The notes beneath the pieces are model-generated. The model was not told where the DNA came from. It did no database searches and saw only the letters and a list, made by a program, of their open reading frames with translations. 64,000 bases of DNA, from contig CALGAD010000112.1 of assembly GCA_937951955.1 (NCBI GenBank), positions 13,028 through 77,027 of the forward strand, in the 5' to 3' direction. The stretch comes from an uncultured Bacillaceae bacterium. Lineage in GTDB: Bacteria; Bacillota; Bacilli; Bacillales; Caldibacillaceae. Shown in pieces: positions 59,008-64,000 of the stretch. How positions within the stretch are numbered: position 1 is the first letter of the stretch; each line of letters opens with the position of its first letter. A program made the position numbers and the translations under genes.

Positions 59008-60366
59008 ATGTCTGAACGTGATCACAATCGCACCGGGAAACTGACCTGGTGGCAACTATCCCTTGTCGGCGTCGCCTCAACGATCGGGACGGGCTATTTT
59101 CTCGGCTCGGTCATCGGCATCCAGATGGCGGGGCAGGGGATTTTATTTTCGTTTTTATTTGCCGGCACCGGGACATACTTCGTTTTTGAAGCACTGGCGA
59201 AAATGGCGATCGAAAACCCCGAGGAGGGCTCTTTCCGTACATACGGGCGCCAGGCCTTCGGCAACTGGGCCGGCTTTACTATCGGCTGGATCTACTGGTT
59301 TTCGGAAATGCTCATTACCGGCAGCCAGCTCACCGCACTATCGTTACTGACAAAATTTTGGTTTCCGGATGTGCCGCTCTGGATTTTCACATTAGGCTAC
59401 GGCATTCTCGGGATCATCGTCGTTCTCATCGGAACGCAAGGGTTTGTCCGCTCGCAAAATATTTTTGCCATCATTAAAATCGGCGCCATTTTGATGTTCC
59501 TCATTCTTTCCGTCCTTGTCTTATTCGGATTTTTCGGTGGCAGTACGAATGATTTTCAAATGCCGAATACTCCTCGTGAATTCTTACCGAACGGCATCTT
59601 CGGCTTATGGGCTTCCTTTATTTACGGGTTTTATGCATATGGCGGTATTGAAATCATGGGGATGATGTCGACGCAGCTGAAACGAAGGGGTGAGATATTA
59701 AAAGCGGGAATCGTGATGGTGATCGTGCTCACCACGATTTACTTACTGTCTTTTTTAATGGCAACGAGCCTTGTTTCGCTCGACAAATTTTCCACGAATG
59801 AAAGTCCGTTTATCACCGCGTTAAGCAAGTATCGCATCACCATTTTTCCGCATCTTTTTACCGGCGGAATCATAACAGCGGGATTTTCCACACTGGCCGC
59901 ATCCCTTTTTGCCGTCACATCAATGGTGGAAACGCTGGCACTGGATGGCGATGCGCCGGAAATTTTCGCGAAAAAAACAAGGATGAAAGTGCCGCCCTTT
60001 GCCCTGGGCCTCACGATTTTTGGATTGCTCGTTTCGATCGTATTGAGTTTTATCATCCCGGATCGGGTCTATGAGTACGTGACAACGGCGGCGGGATTGA
60101 TTCTCGTCTATATCTGGTTCTTTATTTTAATCACGTATTTAAAGTTGATGAAAGAAAGCGGGCTGGCGAAGTTAAAAGTGTTTTTCGGCATGATTTTATT
60201 GGTATTGGCCATTGCCGGTACGGTTTTCCAGCGGGAGTCCCGGTTCGGCTTTTTCATCAGCCTGTTTTTCGTCGTTTTCGTATTCCTGCTTTTATTCATA
60301 CGGCGAAGCTCTAAAAAGAAGGATGACGGTGAAGGGAGTTTATTTGTAAAACTATCGTTTAAATAA
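59008..60366 (+). CDS. APC-family amino acid permease
   Basis: The 452-residue protein has about twelve membrane helices and belongs to the amino acid/polyamine/organocation family. WWQLSLVGVASTIGTGYFLG (about 14-33) has the conserved first helix with the glycine-rich break, and NPEEGSFRTYGRQAFGNWAG (about 71-90) matches the loop 2-3 signature. The substrate cannot be told. ATG 59008 follows ATGGAGGAGATGAA; a much longer reading from 58912 has no support. It converges on the LysE gene with only 3 nt between stops. Confidence 0.9.
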   Translation: MSERDHNRTGKLTWWQLSLVGVASTIGTGYFLGSVIGIQMAGQGILFSFLFAGTGTYFVFEALAKMAIENPEEGSFRTYGRQAFGNWAGFTIGWIYWFSEMLITGSQLTALSLLTKFWFPDVPLWIFTLGYGILGIIVVLIGTQGFVRSQNIFAIIKIGAILMFLILSVLVLFGFFGGSTNDFQMPNTPREFLPNGIFGLWASFIYGFYAYGGIEIMGMMSTQLKRRGEILKAGIVMVIVLTTIYLLSFLMATSLVSLDKFSTNESPFITALSKYRITIFPHLFTGGIITAGFSTLAASLFAVTSMVETLALDGDAPEIFAKKTRMKVPPFALGLTIFGLLVSIVLSFIIPDRVYEYVTTAAGLILVYIWFFILITYLKLMKESGLAKLKVFFGMILLVLAIAGTVFQRESRFGFFISLFFVVFVFLLLFIRRSSKKKDDGEGSLFVKLSFK

Positions 60367-60369
60367 AAC

Positions 60370-60999
60370 TTACCAGCTCGCGATTTCGATGTATGCCTGG
60401 TAGCCGAAATAAACACCGAAGCCGATCAGCGACAGTCCGGATATCCAGGAAATAAAGACAAGCGCCTTATTCGTTAACAGACGGCGGAAACTGCTGGCAA
60501 CAAGGGCCATAAAAAAATCCCAGAGAATCAAACCGAAAATGACGGCGAGGCTGTAAATCAAAATTTGCGGCGTCGTGTTTTCGGCCATCGTTTTGGCAAG
60601 AACGGAACCGAAAATGCCGAGCCAGAATAAAATCGTTAACGGGTTGGCGATTGAAATCATGAAGCCATATACATAGGAACGAAACAAAGTATCGGCGGAA
60701 CTTCTTTCTTCACTGGCGATGCGGCCGGCCTGAACGATGGCTTCAAATCCCGTGTAAAAGAGGACAAAACAACCGAACGACCAGAGAAAAGCTTTGACAA
60801 GCGGGATCTGGATAAAATGCACCATCCCGAGATAAACAAGGAGCATGTAAAAAATATCCGCTGTCAGGGCTCCGATGCCGACGAGCCAGGAGCGGAGAAA
60901 ACCGCCGGTTAATCCTTTCATGATCTGGGCAGCGTTCACTGGACCGATGGGCGCCCCCAGGGCAACACCTAACAAAACATAACTGAAAACAGCTCCCAT
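60370..60999 (-). CDS. LysE/RhtB-family amino acid exporter
   Basis: The 209-residue membrane protein has six hydrophobic segments and the LysE signature near the N-terminus, GVALGAPIGPVNAAQIMKG (about 11-29), followed by ISIANPLTILFWLG (about 115-128). Such proteins export basic or neutral amino acids or metal-linked solutes. ATG 60999 follows AAGGAGACGTACT on the minus strand. It sits beside an importer of amino acids, which suggests but does not prove a common function. Confidence 0.9.
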   Translation of the reverse strand: MGAVFSYVLLGVALGAPIGPVNAAQIMKGLTGGFLRSWLVGIGALTADIFYMLLVYLGMVHFIQIPLVKAFLWSFGCFVLFYTGFEAIVQAGRIASEERSSADTLFRSYVYGFMISIANPLTILFWLGIFGSVLAKTMAENTTPQILIYSLAVIFGLILWDFFMALVASSFRRLLTNKALVFISWISGLSLIGFGVYFGYQAYIEIASW

Positions 61000-61099
61000 A
61001 GTACGTCTCCTTTTTCTTTGCTTCTACTATCATATTCATCGTTTTTCCGTTTTAGGACAGGCTCTGTGTTTTTCCGCTTCCGATATTGTAAAGGAAAAG

Positions 61100-61127
61100 T
61101 TACACGGTGCGAAACTTTTGCTACAAT
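61100..61127 (+). promoter_or_regulatory. Sigma-A promoter of the aldo/keto reductase gene
   Basis: TTACAC (61100-61105) and TACAAT (61122-61127) are 16 nt apart, with TGC before the -10 forming an extended element. The gene starts 71 nt later. Confidence 0.6.
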
Positions 61128-61197
61128 GAAGGGGAGATGGAAATATTTCAGTTTTCAAATTAATGAAGCAGGAAAATGGAGATGGGAGGATCGTTTA

Positions 61198-62040
61198 ATG
61201 GAAGTGAAAATTCCTGAAGTCACGCTGAATGATGGTTTGCGCATACCTGTTATCGGTTTAGGTACATACCAGCTAAGAGGAGCAGCGGGTGTCCAGTCGA
61301 TTGTGAGCGCCATCGATATGGGTTACCGGTTAATCGACAGCGCCTACAATTATGAGAATGAAGGGACTGTCGGTGAGGCAATCCGGCGGAGCTCGGTGCC
61401 GCGGGAAAAACTGATCATTACATCGAAATTGCCGGGCCGCTATCACGACTATGATTCAGCCATTGTAGCAATCCAGGAGTCGCTCTACCGGGCCAATTTG
61501 GACTATTACGATATTTACCTCATCCACTGGCCGAACCCGAAGCAGGGGAAATACGTGGAAGCGTGGCAGGCACTGATTGATGCGAAAAAGTGGGGACTTA
61601 TCCGTTCCATCGGTGTTTGCAATTTCTTGCCGGAGCATATCGAGCGGTTGGTCGAGGAAACAGGTGTCGTCCCGAGCATGAACCAGATCGAACTGCATCC
61701 GTATTTCAATCAGGAAGAGCAACGGGCATTTCATAAAAAATACAATATCCAAACGGAGTCGTGGAGTCCGCTCTACCGGGGTGTGGAAATTTTTAACGAA
61801 GAAATTATCCAGAAACTCGCCGCCAAACACGGCAAAACCCCGGCACAGATTATCTTGCGCTGGCATTACCAGCTCGGTTCGGTTTCCATACCGAAATCGC
61901 AAAATCCGGAGCGGCAGTATGAAAACGCAGCGATCTTTGATTTTGCGCTCGATGATGACGATATGGATCAGATCAATTCCCTCACCCGTCCCGATGGTCG
62001 CCGGAAAAATCAAGATCCAGCTGAATACGAAGAGTTTTAA
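61198..62040 (+). CDS. Aldo/keto reductase
   Basis: The 280-residue TIM-barrel enzyme is an NADPH-dependent aldo/keto reductase similar to Bacillus YvgN/YtbE types. The catalytic tetrad is complete: Asp47 and Tyr52 in LIDSAYNYENEG, Lys77 in ITSKLPG, His110 in YLIHWP. The cofactor-binding SIPKSQNPERQYENAAIFDF (about 230-250) is near the C-terminus. Likely role: detoxification of reactive aldehydes such as methylglyoxal. ATG 61198 follows GGGAGGATCGTTTA; the frame stays open upstream to 61018 but without support. Confidence 0.92.
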   Translation: MEVKIPEVTLNDGLRIPVIGLGTYQLRGAAGVQSIVSAIDMGYRLIDSAYNYENEGTVGEAIRRSSVPREKLIITSKLPGRYHDYDSAIVAIQESLYRANLDYYDIYLIHWPNPKQGKYVEAWQALIDAKKWGLIRSIGVCNFLPEHIERLVEETGVVPSMNQIELHPYFNQEEQRAFHKKYNIQTESWSPLYRGVEIFNEEIIQKLAAKHGKTPAQIILRWHYQLGSVSIPKSQNPERQYENAAIFDFALDDDDMDQINSLTRPDGRRKNQDPAEYEEF

Positions 62041-62045
62041 AACAG

Positions 62046-62073
62046 AAAACCCGCCAACTTCCGGCGGGTTTTA
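62046..62073. terminator. Bidirectional terminator between convergent genes
   Basis: AAAACCCGCC (62046-62055) pairs perfectly with GGCGGGTTTT (62063-62072). On both strands a T-run follows, so it can end both the reductase and the CcdC-like gene, whose stop codon it overlaps. Confidence 0.9.
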
Positions 62074-62559
62074 TGGTGTGAGGGATTTGGATGTGCTATC
62101 CGTATAAACTTTTTTCGCGATCTTTACGTAGCGGATATACATGGCCAGGCGCCAGGGCATGATCATCCCGAAGGCAATGATCCAGAACATGCCGCCTGTT
62201 TCACCGATATCGATCGTTTGCGAGAGAATCGCCTTTAAAGCCGTGCGGATGATGAGAAGCAGGATGATAATAACCCCGAACGCTTTTGAGTATTTGACAT
62301 AAATCTTCTCATCGCGTATTTCAAATTTTGTCGTGATGATGAGAAAAATCGAAAAGAAAAGACCGATTAAAAATGCTTCCAGGACTTGCGGCCACGGTAC
62401 GCGAAAATAAGGAAAGATAAACATCAGCGCTCCGGTACTCATCATGATCGGTGGCAAGAGAATTTTCTTCTTCGTGATCGGTGTGGTTGTCGCCTTCATG
62501 CGCAAGATCAGGAGAGCGAGCGCCATGATGATCGGAATTAAAAACGTAAGTATATACAA
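62071..62559 (-). CDS. CcdC-like membrane protein (DUF1453 family)
   Basis: This 162-residue protein has four or five membrane helices and resembles CcdC of B. subtilis, a small membrane protein encoded near the cytochrome c biogenesis gene ccdA but dispensable for it. TTTPITKKKILLPPIMMSTG (about 24-43) and FWIIAFGMIMPWRLAMYIRY (about 124-143) are the conserved parts. No ccdA is nearby. Start is TTG 62559, after AGGATGG; the start is less certain than the identity. Confidence 0.8.
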   Translation of the reverse strand: MYILTFLIPIIMALALLILRMKATTTPITKKKILLPPIMMSTGALMFIFPYFRVPWPQVLEAFLIGLFFSIFLIITTKFEIRDEKIYVKYSKAFGVIIILLLIIRTALKAILSQTIDIGETGGMFWIIAFGMIMPWRLAMYIRYVKIAKKVYTDSTSKSLTP

Positions 62560-62724
62560 GGGAATCCATCCTATCCGTCACTATTCTCGTGCATAATCAT
62601 ACCACGGCAAAAAGGACTTGGCAAAAATTTGAAAAGATCATTCGCAAAGCCATCCTTTTTCAGGCAGGAATTTTCAACGTGAAAAGCGAATACGGTTGTA
62701 AAAAACATAAAGGAGGAGCAGGCG

Positions 62725-63390
62725 ATGCGAATCGGTATTGTCGGAGCGGGACATATCGGCGGTACGTTAACGCGGCGGCTAACAAAACTCGGGCATGAGG
62801 TAAAAGTGGCCAATTCCCGGGGTCCGGTGACGTTACAAATTTTGGCGGAAGAAACGGGTGCAAAGCCAGTGACGGTGCACGATGCGGTGCGGGATGTCGA
62901 TTTGGTCATCGTCACAATCCCAGAGAAAAATATTCCGGATTTACCGAAAGGGCTATTTGCCGATGTTCCCGAGCATGTCCCGGTGGTGGATACGGGCAAC
63001 TATTATCCGAACAATCGTGACGGCTATATTAAAGAAATCGAGGAAGGCATGCCGGAAAGCAAATGGGTTGCTGAGCAACTCGGTCGTCCGGTGATCAAAG
63101 CATTTAATACGATCTGGTATAAAAACTTACTGGAAAAGGGGAGACCGAAAGGCGATCCGAACCGACTGGCCCTTCCGGTTGCCGGGGACAATGAAGAGCA
63201 TAAAAAGAAAGTGATGGAACTCATTGATGAATTAGGGTTTGATCCGGTGGATGCAGGAAGCCTTGATGAGTCATGGCGGCAGCAGCCAGGAACACCGTGT
63301 TATGTCAAAGAATTAACTGCCGATAAGTTGCGGGAAGCATTACAAAAAGCAAACCCCGATAGGCCGGACGATTTCCGTTATCAAGGGTAA
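62725..63390 (+). CDS. F420-type NADP-binding oxidoreductase
   Basis: The 221-residue protein is a Rossmann-fold enzyme of the NADP oxidoreductase/coenzyme F420 family. It begins RIGIVGAGHIGGTLTRRLTK (about 2-21), the nucleotide-binding loop with Ser/Arg (ANSRGP) for the NADP phosphate. VIKAFNTIW (about 124-132) and DAGSLDESW (about 191-199) are family motifs. Bacillaceae do not make F420, so the true partner is probably NADPH with another substrate. ATG 62725 follows AAAGGAGGAGCAGGCG. Confidence 0.85.
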   Translation: MRIGIVGAGHIGGTLTRRLTKLGHEVKVANSRGPVTLQILAEETGAKPVTVHDAVRDVDLVIVTIPEKNIPDLPKGLFADVPEHVPVVDTGNYYPNNRDGYIKEIEEGMPESKWVAEQLGRPVIKAFNTIWYKNLLEKGRPKGDPNRLALPVAGDNEEHKKKVMELIDELGFDPVDAGSLDESWRQQPGTPCYVKELTADKLREALQKANPDRPDDFRYQG

Positions 63391-63398
63391 GATTCATA

Positions 63399-63427
63399 AC
63401 CGAAGCGGATATTCGCTTCGGTATTTT
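63399..63427 (+). terminator. Intrinsic terminator
   Basis: ACCGAAGCG (63399-63407) pairs perfectly with CGCTTCGGT (63414-63422), followed by ATTTTAC. Confidence 0.8.
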
Positions 63428-63461
63428 ACATAATAATTAATTTTATATAATTCTTTTTAAG

Positions 63462-63490
63462 TTAGAATAGTTGCGAAAATATAATATAAT
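63462..63490 (+). promoter_or_regulatory. Sigma-A promoter of the small membrane protein gene
   Basis: TTAGAA (63462-63467) and a perfect TATAAT (63485-63490) are 17 nt apart, 45 nt before the start codon. Confidence 0.65.
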
Positions 63491-63535
63491 GGAAATGATG
63501 GAAGATATGTAGAAATATGGGGTGGGAATGCGCTT

Positions 63536-63763
63536 ATGTTAAAGATCTTGTTAGTTTTCATGTTAGCCATCGGCCTGACTTTATTTGTGTATGGAATAAA
63601 GAAAAAATCCGGATTAACGATCCTTTTTGGTAATTTTTTCTGGATGACGGCAGTCTTTTACGCACTACACTGGAATTCTGTTGTTATGTTTGTACCGCCA
63701 ATCGCACTGATTATTACCTATGTGATAACGAAAAAGCCGTTATTTCGACAAAGCGATAGATAG
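63536..63763 (+). CDS. Small membrane protein of 75 residues, function unknown
   Basis: The protein has two or three hydrophobic helices (about 2-20, 27-46, 48-66) separated by a short basic loop (GIKKKSG), and ends in a basic tail. No family is recognised. A good promoter, a GGGGTGGG site about 10 nt upstream and an open frame from ATG 63536 support it as a gene. Confidence 0.7.
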   Translation: MLKILLVFMLAIGLTLFVYGIKKKSGLTILFGNFFWMTAVFYALHWNSVVMFVPPIALIITYVITKKPLFRQSDR

Positions 63764-63827
63764 CTTTTTACAGTCGTTTTGCCGTTGAATATGAATAATA
63801 CTTAAATGAGCAAAATGGCGGATAGAA

Positions 63828-64000
63828 ATGAAACAGACCGGTTTCATCGTTTTATCTATTGGATTGGTCGGTCTGGCAATAATAATCGGTATTGCCAAAT
63901 TAACAATGCACGTGGATGCGATGTCTGGTGAATTTTTCACAAACTGGATCCATTATCTGGCACCCGAGATGGTTTTTCCAGTTTTAATAATTATTCTTTT
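63828..64000 (+). CDS. N-terminal part of a membrane protein, cut by the window end
   Basis: An ATG at 63828 opens a frame that stays open to the last base (57 codons seen). It starts with a membrane helix (about residues 6-24, VLSIGLVGLAIIIGIAKL) and a second hydrophobic stretch begins at about residue 48. The upstream ribosome binding site (GGCGGA) is weak. It may be co-transcribed with the 75-residue membrane protein before it. Identity unknown. Confidence 0.5.
   Translation, partial: MKQTGFIVLSIGLVGLAIIIGIAKLTMHVDAMSGEFFTNWIHYLAPEMVFPVLIIIL

Noticed and set aside
1..64000. tRNA, rRNA, insertion sequence or prophage
   Set aside because: No cloverleaf with T-loop consensus, no rRNA sequence, and no transposase, integrase or phage structural gene was seen.

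Overview
The window is a contiguous stretch of chromosome from a low-GC, Gram-positive, endospore-forming, motile bacterium of the Bacillaceae. This rests on gene order and protein sequence. From the chemotaxis/sigD genes through rpsB, polC, nusA-infB, pnp, the dipicolinate/lysine genes, spoIIIE, the nucleoside ABC transporter, rodZ and pgsA-cinA, the order matches the Bacillus subtilis 168 backbone nearly gene for gene. I see no rRNA, tRNA, insertion sequence, prophage or CRISPR array. I cannot name the species.

Layout. (1) 1-3900: end of the flagellar/chemotaxis operon (cheA 3' end, cheW, cheC, cheD, sigD, a small basic protein, swrB). (2) 3960-9170: rpsB with a strongly structured leader, tsf, pyrH, frr, uppS, cdsA (ribosomal protein, elongation factor, UMP kinase, ribosome recycling, undecaprenyl-PP and CDP-diacylglycerol synthesis). 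(3) 9228-17006: site-2 protease rseP, proS, polC. (4) 17421-25037: rimP-nusA-ylxR-ylxQ-infB-ylxP-rbfA-truB-ribF-rpsO, the transcription/translation factor operon. (5) 25479-39187: pnp, a polysaccharide-deacetylase-like protein, an M16 peptidase, ymxH, dipicolinate synthase dpaA-dpaB behind a sigma-K-like promoter, asd-dapG-dapA, tepA, ylzJ and the DNA translocase spoIIIE/ftsK. (6) 39557-44477: a BmpA-type lipoprotein and nucleoside ABC transporter. (7) 44717-52214: a paired M16 peptidase set, an SDR reductase, a DUF3388 protein, rodZ, pgsA, cinA. (8) 52280-64000: the B. subtilis-like order stops. Here lie a YaiI-family protein, a 21-bp periodic array of TTCGCGAA-type palindromes, a two-gene 2-oxoacid (probably pyruvate):ferredoxin oxidoreductase, a CAP-domain lipoprotein, an acyl-ACP thioesterase, a short unannotated 50-codon gene, an amino-acid permease, a LysE exporter, an aldo/keto reductase, a CcdC-like membrane protein, an F420-type NADP oxidoreductase and two small membrane proteins, the last cut by the window end.

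How the parts work together. Regions 1-7 are housekeeping: motility control, translation, envelope lipid precursors, replication, RNA decay, spore dipicolinate and lysine supply, chromosome segregation into the forespore, and nucleoside uptake. Region 8 is accessory metabolism; the ferredoxin-linked oxidoreductase suggests some oxygen-limited growth.

Most notable: the exactly 21-bp-phased palindrome array between two convergent genes (52823-52977); the ferredoxin oxidoreductase with a perfect inverted repeat at its promoter; precise absences of dxr, rnjB and recA from places where B. subtilis has them; a nested-hairpin rpsB leader; and a small gene at 58736-58888 with its own ribosome binding site and terminator. 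Gene order statements for B. subtilis are from memory, and homology calls are from sequence motifs read by eye.
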